Shown here piece by piece: positions 33,416-42,637 of a stretch of DNA of 64,000 nucleotides. Position 1 is the first letter of the stretch. Every line of letters starts with the position of its first letter. The DNA is from Ruegeria sp. AD91A. GTDB lineage: Bacteria > Pseudomonadota > Alphaproteobacteria > Rhodobacterales > Rhodobacteraceae. The stretch covers positions 124,001 through 188,000 of the forward strand of contig NZ_CP031947.1 of the NCBI RefSeq assembly GCF_003443535.1, written 5' to 3'. Position numbers and translations under genes: made by a program. Below the pieces are notes generated by a model. The model was not told the origin of the DNA. It saw nothing but the letters and a program-made list of their open reading frames with translations, and did no database searches.

Positions 33416-34441
33416 ATGCGTCTTATGCCTGTACTGGCCGTTGCCACCCTCCTTTCCGGCTGTCTGTTCGACAAGGAACCCGAGGTGGTTCGTCTGTCGG
33501 GCGAAACAATGGGCACGACCTTCAATATTACCGCGATCGGTGAAGATATTGATGAGGCCGCATTGGCCGCCGCGGTCGAAGAGACGCTGGCCGAGGTCAA
33601 CGCCAAAATGTCCAACTGGGATCCAAAGTCCGAGGTTTCTGTCTTTTCGGCTTCAACCAGCACAGCCCCGGTTCCGGTTTCAGACGAACTCGCGCTGGTC
33701 CTTTCGGCAGCCAATGACGTGCACGAAAAAACTGGTGGGACCTTTGACGTAACTCTGGGCCCGCTGATCGAACTTTGGGGCTTTGGCCCGCGCAAGCCCG
33801 AGGATCCGGTGCCATCGGATGCCGAAATCGAGGCCGCGTTAAGCGGCGTCGGGCAAGCCAGTTTGCTGACGCTCAACACCGAATCTGGCACTCTGTCAAA
33901 ATCTGATCCGCAAGTGGGCATCAACCTGTCGGCGATTGCGAAGGGCTATGGCATCGATGCGGTTGCCGGCGCTTTGCAGGATGCCGGTATCGACGATTAC
34001 CTTGTCGAGATCGGCGGTGATCTTGTCGCCAAGGGAAAGAATGAGCAGGGCGAAGCCTGGCGCATTGGCATCGAAAAGCCTGAAACGGGCACTCAGAGCA
34101 TTCAATTGATCGTTTCCCTGGATGATCGTGGCATGGCCAGCTCGGGTGATTACAAGAATTTCTTCGAACAGGACGGTGTGCGTTATTCGCATATCATCGA
34201 TCCGACCACGGGACGCCCGATCACACATCGCACGACCTCTGTCACGGTTCTGGCGGGAAACGCTATGTTGGCGGATGCCTGGGCAACAGCCATGCTGGCT
34301 TTGGGTCAGGAGAAGGGAATGGACATTGCGGAAAAGCATAAACTTGCCGTGTACTTCATTTCGCGGGATGTGACAGGCGGCGAAGATGCCTATATTACGT
34401 CGCACAGCACCGCGTTCAAAGACGCTTTGGGAACCAACTGA
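33416..34441 (+). CDS. apbE: FAD:protein FMN transferase
   Basis: From ATG 33416 (GGAG upstream) the product has 341 residues. It is a lipoprotein with the lipobox LLSGC, then ApbE motifs SGETMGTTFNI, GGTFDVTLGPLIELWGFG, NLSAIAKGYGIDAV, LVEIGGDLVAKG and the metal/FAD segment SHIIDPTTGRPI. It attaches FMN to the threonines of NqrB and NqrC in the periplasm. Directly followed by nqrM, which supports service to the NQR complex encoded upstream. Confidence 0.95.
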   Translation: MRLMPVLAVATLLSGCLFDKEPEVVRLSGETMGTTFNITAIGEDIDEAALAAAVEETLAEVNAKMSNWDPKSEVSVFSASTSTAPVPVSDELALVLSAANDVHEKTGGTFDVTLGPLIELWGFGPRKPEDPVPSDAEIEAALSGVGQASLLTLNTESGTLSKSDPQVGINLSAIAKGYGIDAVAGALQDAGIDDYLVEIGGDLVAKGKNEQGEAWRIGIEKPETGTQSIQLIVSLDDRGMASSGDYKNFFEQDGVRYSHIIDPTTGRPITHRTTSVTVLAGNAMLADAWATAMLALGQEKGMDIAEKHKLAVYFISRDVTGGEDAYITSHSTAFKDALGTN

Positions 34442-34456
34442 CAGGCAGGGACCAAG

Positions 34457-34693
34457 ATGAGCACTTTTATTCTGGCATTTATTCTGCTGGCACTTGTCAT
34501 GGTCGGTATGTCTTTGGGTGTCATACTGATGGGTAAGACCATCAAGGGCAGCTGTGGTGGCCTGAACGCGATTTCGGGCGCTGATAAGTGCGTTGTGTGC
34601 CAGAAAGATGTTGACCCGGACAGCCCGCTGCGCGACCAATTGCAATGCAAACGTGCCAGGAAGATGCTGGAACAAATGGAACAGCAGACCTGA
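34457..34693 (+). CDS. nqrM: Na+-NQR maturation protein NqrM
   Basis: The product is 78 residues: one N-terminal membrane span (about 4-26) and a cysteine-rich tail with KGSCGGLNA, DKCVVCQKD and a last cysteine in QLQCKRAR. This is the four-cysteine DUF539/NqrM pattern. NqrM delivers iron to the NqrD/NqrE site. 15 bp after apbE. Confidence 0.93.
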   Translation: MSTFILAFILLALVMVGMSLGVILMGKTIKGSCGGLNAISGADKCVVCQKDVDPDSPLRDQLQCKRARKMLEQMEQQT

Positions 34694-34764
34694 AGCAAGT
34701 TTTTCTTCGCTCTGCGGGCGGAAATGGCTAACTAGGTCCCCATGACTTTCGGAGAGGCGTCGCG

Positions 34765-36435
34765 TTGGCCAAGGCAAAGAATATCCTGTTCATCATGTTC
34801 GACCAGCTGCGCTGGGATTATCTGAGCTGTTATGGGCATCCACATCTGCACACTCCGAGTATCGATCGTCTGGCCGCGCGCGGTGTCCGCTTTGACCGCG
34901 CCTATATCCAGTCCCCGATTTGCGGCAGTTCACGTATGTCGACCTATACCGGACGATATGTGCATTCCCATGGTGCATCATGGAACAACATCCCTCTGAA
35001 AGTGGGCGAGATCACGCTGGGCGACCACCTGCGCAAAACGGGAATGGATTGCTGGCTTGTTGGCAAGACACATATGGCCGCGGATGCCGAGGGGATGGCC
35101 CGTCTTGGGCTGGAGCCCGACAGCGTCATCGGTGCCCGCGTGGCGGAATGCGGGTTTGACGTGTTCGAACGCGATGACGGGTTGCGTGCCGAGGGTCCGG
35201 ATGGGTTCTATGATCCGGACGGGGCAAAGAAATACAACCAATACCTTGCGGACAAGGGATACGAGAGCGACAACCCCTGGCATGACTTTGCCAATTCCGG
35301 TCTGGATGCCGATGGCAATGTTCTGTCAGGCTGGTTCCTGAAGAATTCATCCGAGCCTGCAAACATTGCAGAAGAGGACAGTGAAACTCCATATCTGACG
35401 ACCCGTGGGATCGAGTTCATGGAAAGCCATGAAGGACCATGGTGCTGTCACCTCAGTTATATCAAGCCGCACTGGCCTTACGTTGTGCCAGAACCTTACG
35501 CTTCGATGTATGGACCAGAGCATGTTGTGCCCGTGGTCCGCTCTGAGGGCGAGCGAATGACTGCACACCCCGTCCTGAAGGCCTTTATGGACACCAAGGT
35601 CGGGCAGGCATTTTCGCGTCAGGATGTCCGCGAGGCGGTGATCCCAGCTTACATGGGGCTAATCAAACAAGCTGATGACCAGATGGGTCGCCTGTTCGAC
35701 TGGATGGAGAAAACCGGGCGGATGGACGACACGATGATCGTGTTGACCTCAGACCATGGCGACTTTCTGGGCGACCACTGGATGGGTGAAAAGACGTTTT
35801 TCCACGATGCCTCAACCAAAGTGCCGCTGATTATTTATGATCCGTCACCTGAAGCAGACCTCACGCGCGGCACCACCTGCGACGCGCTGGTCGAGTCGAT
35901 CGATCTGGCGCCAACGTTTCTGGAACAGGCAGGCGGTGGAAAAGCCGGTCATATTCTCGAGGGGTATTCTCTGCTGCCGATCCTGCATGGTCAGTCCGAC
36001 AAAACGCCCCGAACGGTCGCAATCTGCGAGTACGACTATTCCGCGTCTCCGATCGCGCAGCGGCTGAACGCATCTGTTCGCGATGCGGTGATGTTCATGG
36101 TCGCGAATGAAAAGTGGAAGCTCATCCATTGCGAAGGTGGGTACAGGCCGATCCTGTTCGATCTGAAAAACGACCCGGATGAGCTGATCGATTTAGGTGA
36201 CAGCGCGGACCATTCGGATGTTATCGCGCAGATGTATGATCACCTGTTCGCCTGGGCGCGGCGCACGTCTCAGCGCACTACCCGATCCGAACAGCAGTTG
36301 GTCGATATGCGGACGCGAAGTGGGGGTACAGGAATCATGATCGGTATTTACGACGAAAACGACACGCCGTTGGAACTGACGGTCAAGTATCGCGACCGCA
36401 TGGCGCAGCCATACAAAAGCTACCTAAAAGATTAG
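34765..36435 (+). CDS. Sulfatase/phosphonate monoester hydrolase family enzyme
   Basis: A 556-residue alkaline-phosphatase-fold hydrolase starting at TTG after GGAGAGG. Metal and catalytic residues are visible: D13 in FIMFDQLR, the nucleophile motif C53-G-S-S-R57 (SPICGSSRMSTYTGRY), LVGKTHM, and TSDHGDFLGDH near 330. The C-x-x-x-R motif implies conversion of C53 to formylglycine; the third place is S instead of the usual P or A. Overall it resembles phosphonate monoester hydrolase/phosphodiesterase proteins more than classical sulfatases. There is no signal peptide, so it is cytoplasmic. Substrate unknown. Confidence 0.85.
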   Translation: MAKAKNILFIMFDQLRWDYLSCYGHPHLHTPSIDRLAARGVRFDRAYIQSPICGSSRMSTYTGRYVHSHGASWNNIPLKVGEITLGDHLRKTGMDCWLVGKTHMAADAEGMARLGLEPDSVIGARVAECGFDVFERDDGLRAEGPDGFYDPDGAKKYNQYLADKGYESDNPWHDFANSGLDADGNVLSGWFLKNSSEPANIAEEDSETPYLTTRGIEFMESHEGPWCCHLSYIKPHWPYVVPEPYASMYGPEHVVPVVRSEGERMTAHPVLKAFMDTKVGQAFSRQDVREAVIPAYMGLIKQADDQMGRLFDWMEKTGRMDDTMIVLTSDHGDFLGDHWMGEKTFFHDASTKVPLIIYDPSPEADLTRGTTCDALVESIDLAPTFLEQAGGGKAGHILEGYSLLPILHGQSDKTPRTVAICEYDYSASPIAQRLNASVRDAVMFMVANEKWKLIHCEGGYRPILFDLKNDPDELIDLGDSADHSDVIAQMYDHLFAWARRTSQRTTRSEQQLVDMRTRSGGTGIMIGIYDENDTPLELTVKYRDRMAQPYKSYLKD

Positions 36436-36627
36436 TTTTGTCCGCGTTTTCATCGAACAAAACATGAGGCCCTTTAATCGAGTTGTTCAGGGGTTCGTTG
36501 TCTTCCAGCGGGAGATCTTGGGCACCCGGCGGCTTGATTAATTCTGCGCAAATTAACGCAAAGACGGTTCACCCCTTGCCAGCCAGACGGTAGAAGATGA
36601 CCCAAGAGCAGTAATCGGAGAATTTCA

Positions 36628-38145
36628 ATGTCCACCCCCAAACCAGTTGTACTGTGTATTCTTGATGGTTGGGGCCTGTCTGACGACAAGCAGGCGAATG
36701 CGCCTTTACTGGCGAACACTCCGACCTTTGACGCGATCATGGCCAAGTTCCCGCACGCCACGCTGGTAACGCACGGCCCTGATGTGGGTTTGCCCAACGG
36801 GCAGATGGGTAATTCCGAAGTAGGCCATACCAATATCGGCGCAGGTCGCGTTGTTGCCATGGATCTGGGTCAGATTGACCTGGCCATCGAAGACGGTTCA
36901 TTTTTTGGCAATGAGGCCCTGCAGGCTTTTATTTCCAAGGTCAAAGCCTCCGGGGGGACGGCTCACCTTATGGGGTTGGTCTCGGACGGTGGTGTCCATG
37001 GGCATCTGAACCACATCATAGCTGCAACCAGGGCCATTACGGACACCGGCGTTCCTGTCGCCCTTCATGCCGTTACCGACGGGCGCGATGTGGCCCCCAA
37101 ATCTGCGCTGACCTATTTGTCCCGGTTGGAAGAGCGGCTGCCCGAGGGTGCCCGCGTTGTCACGGTGAGCGGTCGCTATTTCGCCATGGACCGCGACAAT
37201 CGCTGGGAGCGGGTATCAGAATCTTACGACGCGATGATCAACGGCAAGGGCAGGGCGGCCAACACCGCACATGGCGCCGTGGACCACGCCTACAACCAGT
37301 CGGAGTCTGACGAATTCATCACGCCAACCGTACTGGAAGGTTACGAAGGCGTCGTCGACGGAGATGGCTTCTTCTGTCTGAATTTCCGAGCAGATCGCGC
37401 TCGCGAAATTCTGCGCGCGATTGGTGAACCGGGCTTTGCAGAGTTCGAAACCGGGCCGCGGCCAAAACTGTCGGCGCTGCTGGGTATGGTGGATTATTCG
37501 GACGGTCACAACGCATACATGACCACGGTTTTTCCGAAACGGGCGATTGAGAACACGCTCGGGGAATGGGTGGCTAAGCAGGGATTACGTCAATTCCGGC
37601 TGGCTGAAACTGAAAAATACCCCCATGTAACCTTTTTCCTGAACGGGGGTAAGGAAACCCCGGAACAGGGTGAAGATCGCTGTATGCCCAAGTCACCTAA
37701 AGTCGCGACCTATGACTTGCAGCCCGAGATGTCCTCGGCTGAGGTCACAGCCAGGTTTGTCGAGGCGATTGAACAAGGGTATGACCTGATCGTGACCAAT
37801 TACGCCAACCCTGATATGGTCGGGCATACCGGCGATCTGCAAGCTGCGATCAAGGCATGTGAGGCTGTCGATACAGGGTTGGCACAGGTCGTTGCTGCCT
37901 TGGAAAAGGCAGGCGGTGCAATGATTATCACCGCCGACCACGGAAACTGTGAAGTGATGGTTGATCCGGCAACCGGTGGTGCACATACGGCGCACACGCT
38001 GAACCCAGTGCCCGTTGCGTTGGTTGGCGGACCTGAAGGGGCGCGATTGCGTCAAGGTCGATTGTCTGATCTGGCGCCGACGCTGCTTGACTTGATGAAC
38101 CTGCCCAAACCGCCAGAAATGACCGGAGAAAGCCTATTGTCATGA
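36628..38145 (+). CDS. gpmI: 2,3-bisphosphoglycerate-independent phosphoglycerate mutase
   Basis: The 505-residue product begins with PVVLCILDGWG, D13 being a metal ligand, and has the phosphorylated S63 in QMGNSEVGHTNIGAGR. The C-terminal metal site is ADHGNCE, and VTDGRDVAPKSALTYL is in the transferase insert. It interconverts 3- and 2-phosphoglycerate with Mn2+. The stop overlaps the next ATG by four bases, making an operon with the EnvC-like and CtpA genes, an order common in Rhodobacterales. Confidence 0.96.
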   Translation: MSTPKPVVLCILDGWGLSDDKQANAPLLANTPTFDAIMAKFPHATLVTHGPDVGLPNGQMGNSEVGHTNIGAGRVVAMDLGQIDLAIEDGSFFGNEALQAFISKVKASGGTAHLMGLVSDGGVHGHLNHIIAATRAITDTGVPVALHAVTDGRDVAPKSALTYLSRLEERLPEGARVVTVSGRYFAMDRDNRWERVSESYDAMINGKGRAANTAHGAVDHAYNQSESDEFITPTVLEGYEGVVDGDGFFCLNFRADRAREILRAIGEPGFAEFETGPRPKLSALLGMVDYSDGHNAYMTTVFPKRAIENTLGEWVAKQGLRQFRLAETEKYPHVTFFLNGGKETPEQGEDRCMPKSPKVATYDLQPEMSSAEVTARFVEAIEQGYDLIVTNYANPDMVGHTGDLQAAIKACEAVDTGLAQVVAALEKAGGAMIITADHGNCEVMVDPATGGAHTAHTLNPVPVALVGGPEGARLRQGRLSDLAPTLLDLMNLPKPPEMTGESLLS

Positions 38146-39272
38146 GGCTGACCGCCCTTGCACTATTTTTGCTGTCAACCTTGCAGGCTCTGGCCCAGAC
38201 TGACTCATCCCAGGCTGCACTTGAAGCCGCAGAGATGCTGGAACAGGCGTCTATCTCTCTGACTGAAGCCGAAGGTGCCCGGGATCGGGTGCGCGCGTTG
38301 ACCGAAACGATACAGGCCTATGAGGCCGGGCTAAGCGCGATGCGGAATGGTCTGCGCAAAGCTGCGACGCGCGAAGCGCAACTGAGCGCGCAACTGAGGG
38401 TGCGCGAAAAGGATGTCAGGCAATTGCTTGGCGTTTTGCAGACCATTGAAACGACCGCCCCGCCGGTGCTGATGTTGCACCCTTCAGGCCCATTGGGCGC
38501 GGCGCGGGCCGGAATGATACTGTCTGAGGTCACGCCTGGTCTCAACGCTAAAGCGCAAGCGCTGGCACAGGACCTGAACGAAGTTCAGACACTGCGCCTT
38601 CTGCAGCAAAGCGCCTCGGAAACTCTGACAGAAGGGCTGAGCGGTGTGCAAGAGGCCCGCACACGGTTGAGTGAAGCGATTGCCGACCGCACTGATTTGC
38701 CGCGTCGATTTGTTGAAGACCCGGTGCGCACGGCCATTCTGATATCATCCACCGAGACTCTGGATGGCTTCGCAAGCGGCCTGTCAGAAATCTCGGAAGG
38801 TGAGATCATGGAATCCGACGCTAGCGTCTTGGACCAGAAAGGGCAGATCGCTTTGCCAGTTCAAGGCGTCGTGCTTCGGAAGGCAGGTGAGCCGGACGCG
38901 ACAGGGGTTACCCGCGCAGGCCTGGTTATCGGCACTCGTTCCCGTGCGCTTGTAACATCCCCAACCGCGGCCACGATCCGCTATCGCGGGCCATTGCTGG
39001 ATCTGGGAAACCTGGTCATTCTGGAGCCGCAACCGGGCCTGTTGTTCGTGTTTTCGGGCTTGCAAGAGGTCTATGGTCACCCCGGGCAGGTGATCCCAAA
39101 AGGCACTCCGGTTGGTCTGATGCCGGGTGAAACGCCGGAAATCGGCGCAATATTGTCAACAAGCGGTGATGGCACTGGAACTGATCGCCCAGAAACGCTC
39201 TATATAGAGGTAAGAGAAGATAACAGCCCGGTGGACCCGGAAACGTGGTTTCGGACCGACAAGGATGGATAA
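38142..39272 (+). CDS. EnvC-like murein hydrolase activator (degenerate M23/LytM domain)
   Basis: The 376-residue product has a signal peptide (LALFLLSTLQALAQ), a long coiled coil (about 25-190) and a C-terminal LytM-type barrel (about 250-370: YRGPLLDLGNLVILEPQPG, PKGTPVGLMPG, LYIEVREDNSPVDPETWF). The zinc-binding HxH of active M23 peptidases is replaced by TLYIE, and the first histidine is missing as well. So it is an activator, not an enzyme, as in EnvC. It should act in the periplasm on amidases during division. Coupled to gpmI and 6 bp before ctpA. Confidence 0.85.
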   Translation: MRLTALALFLLSTLQALAQTDSSQAALEAAEMLEQASISLTEAEGARDRVRALTETIQAYEAGLSAMRNGLRKAATREAQLSAQLRVREKDVRQLLGVLQTIETTAPPVLMLHPSGPLGAARAGMILSEVTPGLNAKAQALAQDLNEVQTLRLLQQSASETLTEGLSGVQEARTRLSEAIADRTDLPRRFVEDPVRTAILISSTETLDGFASGLSEISEGEIMESDASVLDQKGQIALPVQGVVLRKAGEPDATGVTRAGLVIGTRSRALVTSPTAATIRYRGPLLDLGNLVILEPQPGLLFVFSGLQEVYGHPGQVIPKGTPVGLMPGETPEIGAILSTSGDGTGTDRPETLYIEVREDNSPVDPETWFRTDKDG

Positions 39273-39278
39273 ACGAGT

Positions 39279-40619
39279 ATGAAGAAATTTGTGATGGCCG
39301 GTATGGCCGGAACGGTGGCAGGCATTCTTGCTACAACGCAGATCGCAGGCCCCCTGCTGGCGCAAGAGGCCGTGAACAAGGCCAGCGTCTATGAACAGCT
39401 TGACCTGTTCGGTGACATTTTCGAGCGCATCCGTGCACAATATGTCGAAGAGGTTGAGCCCGAAGAACTGATCGAGGCTGCTATCGATGGCATGCTGACC
39501 TCTCTTGATCCGCACTCCAGTTATCTTTCGCCCGATGATGCCGAACAGATGCGCGTGCAGACTCGGGGCGAGTTCGGTGGGCTGGGCATTGAGGTCACGC
39601 AGGAAGACGGTTTTGTCAAAGTCGTGTCTCCCATAGATGACACACCCGCTGACGAGGCCGGGATCGAAGCCGGCGATTTCATCACACATGTGGATGGAGA
39701 AAGCATTCTGGGCCTGACGCTGGACAAAGCGGTGGATCTGATGCGTGGTCCGGTCGGCTCAGAGATTGTCATTACCGTCGTGCGCGAAGGCGAGCCTGAT
39801 CCCTTCGATGTCACCATTATCCGTGACACGATCAAGCTGACCGCCGTTCGTGCGCGCACCGAAGGCACTAGCGTCGTCCTGCGCGTAACGACCTTCAATG
39901 ATCAGACCTTCCCAAACCTGCAGGAAGGGTTGCGGGAACAGATCGAAGAAGCCGGTGGCATCGACAAGGTCAATGGTGTCGTATTGGACCTGCGCAACAA
40001 CCCCGGCGGACTGTTGACACAGGCCATAAAAGTTTCGGATGCGTTCCTGAACGAAGGTGAAATCGTGTCGACCCGTGGACGGGACCCGGAAGAGGGTGAG
40101 CGGTTCAACGCTGCGCCCGGAGATCTGGCGGAAGGCAAACCCATTGTCGTGCTGATAAATGGCGGATCGGCTTCAGCGTCCGAAATCGTTGCCGGTGCCT
40201 TGCAGGATCATCGCCGCGCTATCGTCGTCGGCACCAAAAGCTTCGGCAAGGGGTCGGTTCAGACGGTGATGCCGCTGCGGGGTGATGGTGCGATGCGCCT
40301 GACCACGTCCCGGTATTACACCCCATCAGGGCGGTCGATTCAGGCTCTGGGTGTCAGCCCTGATATTATCGTGGAACAACCCCGCCCGGCGCCTGAACCG
40401 GAAGAGGAAGAAACCAACGCCCGTTCGCGGTCCGAGGCCGATCTGCGGGGCAGCCTCAACAATGACAGCCTGAGCGAAGATGAGATCCGCCAGATCGAAG
40501 AAGATCGCGCCAAGGCTGAGGCGACGGCTGAGTTGAGGGAAGAGGATTACCAGCTGGCCTATGCTATCGACATCCTGAAGGGGCTGTCGGCCTTCAACCC
40601 CAACGGGCCGTCACAGTAA
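39279..40619 (+). CDS. ctpA: C-terminal processing peptidase (S41 family)
   Basis: The 446-residue product has a signal sequence (about 1-29), a PDZ domain (about 97-180, starting GGLGIEVTQEDGFVKVV) and the S41 core. The catalytic serine lies in GGSASASEIVAGALQDH (about 295-311) and the lysine in SFGKGSVQT (K324). LDLRNNPGGLL is the conserved strand. An acidic tail follows residue 365. It cleaves periplasmic substrates from their C-termini. In this operon it probably works on cell-wall enzymes with the EnvC-like activator. Confidence 0.94.
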   Translation: MKKFVMAGMAGTVAGILATTQIAGPLLAQEAVNKASVYEQLDLFGDIFERIRAQYVEEVEPEELIEAAIDGMLTSLDPHSSYLSPDDAEQMRVQTRGEFGGLGIEVTQEDGFVKVVSPIDDTPADEAGIEAGDFITHVDGESILGLTLDKAVDLMRGPVGSEIVITVVREGEPDPFDVTIIRDTIKLTAVRARTEGTSVVLRVTTFNDQTFPNLQEGLREQIEEAGGIDKVNGVVLDLRNNPGGLLTQAIKVSDAFLNEGEIVSTRGRDPEEGERFNAAPGDLAEGKPIVVLINGGSASASEIVAGALQDHRRAIVVGTKSFGKGSVQTVMPLRGDGAMRLTTSRYYTPSGRSIQALGVSPDIIVEQPRPAPEPEEEETNARSRSEADLRGSLNNDSLSEDEIRQIEEDRAKAEATAELREEDYQLAYAIDILKGLSAFNPNGPSQ

Positions 40620-40626
40620 ACTGTAG

Positions 40627-40647
40627 GGGCTGCGCATGTCGCAGCCC
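40627..40647. terminator. Intrinsic terminator after ctpA
   Basis: GGGCTGCG and CGCAGCCC form an eight-base stem with a five-base loop, followed by TTTCT. It lies between convergent ctpA and an MFS gene. Confidence 0.8.
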
Positions 40648-40660
40648 TTTCTGACCGGCT

Positions 40661-42187
40661 TCAGCTTTCGATCCTGTGCAGTTTCTTTTCATCGAGAAGC
40701 AGCGCCAGAACGAGACCGACCGAGACCGATAAGGCAGAAAAGACGAAAGCCATACTCATCCCGCTGTCAAACGCTGCCGACAATGCCCGATGAACCGTCT
40801 CTGCTTCGCTGGATGACAACCGGCTGATAACCGCGTGGGCGGACGGCGTATCAAGTGTTCCGCCATTGATCGTCCGAAGCTCTGCTTCCGTCAACTTGAT
40901 ACCGGAAGCAACCACATACTGGCGAAGCTCAGACAGGCTGACGACGTACATAATGGCCGTGGCACACGCGACAGAAATTGCTCCATAAACCAGATGGGTC
41001 ATAAAGCTCAGACCGCCGACCAGCCCAGCCCGTTCCGGCTTCACTGCACACATTGCAGCCGTGCCGGACGGTCCGACGGTCAGGGTTGCCCCCAGTCCGA
41101 TCATCGCCATGCCGGGCAGGATACGAAAGTATCCCAGATCGCTGGGCATCACCACAATCGTCGCAGCCCCAATCGTGGCAATCAGGTACCCCCAAAACAG
41201 TAACCGCTTGGGGCCGAAATCACTGTAAAGCGTGCCTGAAACGACTGACCCCACCGCGAGCAACACGGTTAGCGGTGCCAACCCCAGTGCAGATTCAAAC
41301 GTGGACCAGCCCAGCACCTTTTGCATGTATTGCGGGAAATACAGCAGCCCCACAAAAGCCGCGGACACGTTGAACATGTTCAGGCCAAGGGTGATGCGAA
41401 ACTCGCGGTTTTGCATCATCTGCGGTAAAAGCAGTGGCTCTGTTACGCGTTGCTCGACTTTCGGGAACAGAATGAATAGCGCAGCGCTGATGAAAAAGAG
41501 CATCAACAACGGTACGGACGTCCACCCCCAATCCGCGCCCACATCCAGACCGTAAAGCAGAATTAATACGGCGAAGGACAATACACCCATTCCGGCGAGG
41601 TCGAGATGCTCACCCTGTTTGTGATGGGTTTCCCGTTCCATCAGGATCAGCGCGGTGGCCATCGAAATGCAGGAAAAGACGACATTGGCGAGGAAGAAGT
41701 ACCGCCACTCCCCCAGGTTCACAGCCAGCCCGCTGATCATCGGGCCAAACACATTACCGGTCGTTACACCCGCCAGAATAAGCCCCATCACCAACGCCCG
41801 ATGCTCAGGCTTCGACACCTTGGTTGCCCCGAACGCCAGAGTGCAAGGCCAGACGCATCCCGCGCCAATACCTTGCAACGCACGTGCAACGATCAGGAAG
41901 TCAAGGCTAGGCGAAACAAAGCACATGACCGAGGAAAAAAGAAAGATCGACAAGCCGAAAAGCATCATCCTGCGGTGGCCATACATGTCGCCAAGCCGCC
42001 CGCCTGCGACCATGGTCATGGCAAAAAACAACGCATAGATGTTCAGAACCCATTGGGTGCTGGTGATATCGGCGTCAAAGCCGTTTTCGATTGCAGGCAC
42101 CAGCATGAGGGCACCGGTAAAATCGATACCGATGCCAAATCCTGTCACCATCAACGCGATGACTTTGACAATGCTGTTGCGGTCCAT
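40661..42187 (-). CDS. MFS transporter, DHA2-like (14 spans)
   Basis: From ATG 42187 the product has 508 residues with about 14 hydrophobic segments. Family signs are TQWVLNIYALFFAMTMVAGG, GRLGDMYGHRRMML (loop 2-3 motif A), ARALQGIGAGCVWP and LAGVTTGNVFGPMISG (motif C, antiporter type). It is a proton-linked exporter of the EmrB/QacA group. Substrate unknown, no regulator adjacent. Confidence 0.87.
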   Translation of the reverse strand: MDRNSIVKVIALMVTGFGIGIDFTGALMLVPAIENGFDADITSTQWVLNIYALFFAMTMVAGGRLGDMYGHRRMMLFGLSIFLFSSVMCFVSPSLDFLIVARALQGIGAGCVWPCTLAFGATKVSKPEHRALVMGLILAGVTTGNVFGPMISGLAVNLGEWRYFFLANVVFSCISMATALILMERETHHKQGEHLDLAGMGVLSFAVLILLYGLDVGADWGWTSVPLLMLFFISAALFILFPKVEQRVTEPLLLPQMMQNREFRITLGLNMFNVSAAFVGLLYFPQYMQKVLGWSTFESALGLAPLTVLLAVGSVVSGTLYSDFGPKRLLFWGYLIATIGAATIVVMPSDLGYFRILPGMAMIGLGATLTVGPSGTAAMCAVKPERAGLVGGLSFMTHLVYGAISVACATAIMYVVSLSELRQYVVASGIKLTEAELRTINGGTLDTPSAHAVISRLSSSEAETVHRALSAAFDSGMSMAFVFSALSVSVGLVLALLLDEKKLHRIES

Positions 42188-42266
42188 GGCTGGGCACGAT
42201 CCGTTTCGAATGCAACCATGATGCACGGAATCGGTGAAAAGGATAGAAAAAACAGGCCAGAACGGA

Positions 42267-42626
42267 TCAGTAGCCGTCCCGGCAGATACGACGAAATGCG
42301 CGTTTCAGCATATCCAGCTCTGCACGCAACAAATCTACTTCGGCCCTGAGATCATCTGCTGCAGGCTCACCCGAGATTACCGTGAAGTGTCCCAGTTTTT
42401 CAGCATTAGCTGCGTCTGCAATGACGAACGTGTGCACGCCTTCGGATAGGGCGGCAACAGGCACCTGTATGCGTAAATCCCATCCGTCTTCTGCGGGCGA
42501 CAGGTCAACATTGTTAAGGGTTTCGCCCTGGTAGCTGACCTCCAGAATCGGCTCACTGCTGGCTTGAATATGGCCTTGCCAGCTTCCGTTTTCGAACCGA
42601 ATGAAGGTTAACGTGGTTTGCGTCAT
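42267..42626 (-). CDS. Unknown protein, beta-rich with C-terminal coiled coil
   Basis: From ATG 42626 the product has 119 residues. The first 90 are beta-type (TFIRFENGSWQGHIQASSEP; DGWDLRIQVPVAALSEGVHT). The end, DDLRAEVDLLRAELDMLKRA, is a leucine-zipper-like helix, so it probably oligomerises. It is 11 bp downstream of another unknown gene on the same strand. I do not recognise the family. Confidence 0.65.
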   Translation of the reverse strand: MTQTTLTFIRFENGSWQGHIQASSEPILEVSYQGETLNNVDLSPAEDGWDLRIQVPVAALSEGVHTFVIADAANAEKLGHFTVISGEPAADDLRAEVDLLRAELDMLKRAFRRICRDGY

Positions 42627-42637
42627 GTCTGATCTTC

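Noticed and set aside
38142..39272. Loss of zinc ligands in the EnvC-like protein as a novelty
   Set aside because: Catalytically empty LytM domains are a known property of EnvC-type activators.
41606..42349. 247-codon plus-strand frame
   Set aside because: Antisense to the MFS transporter, rich in H, R and Q as usual for shadows of membrane protein genes.
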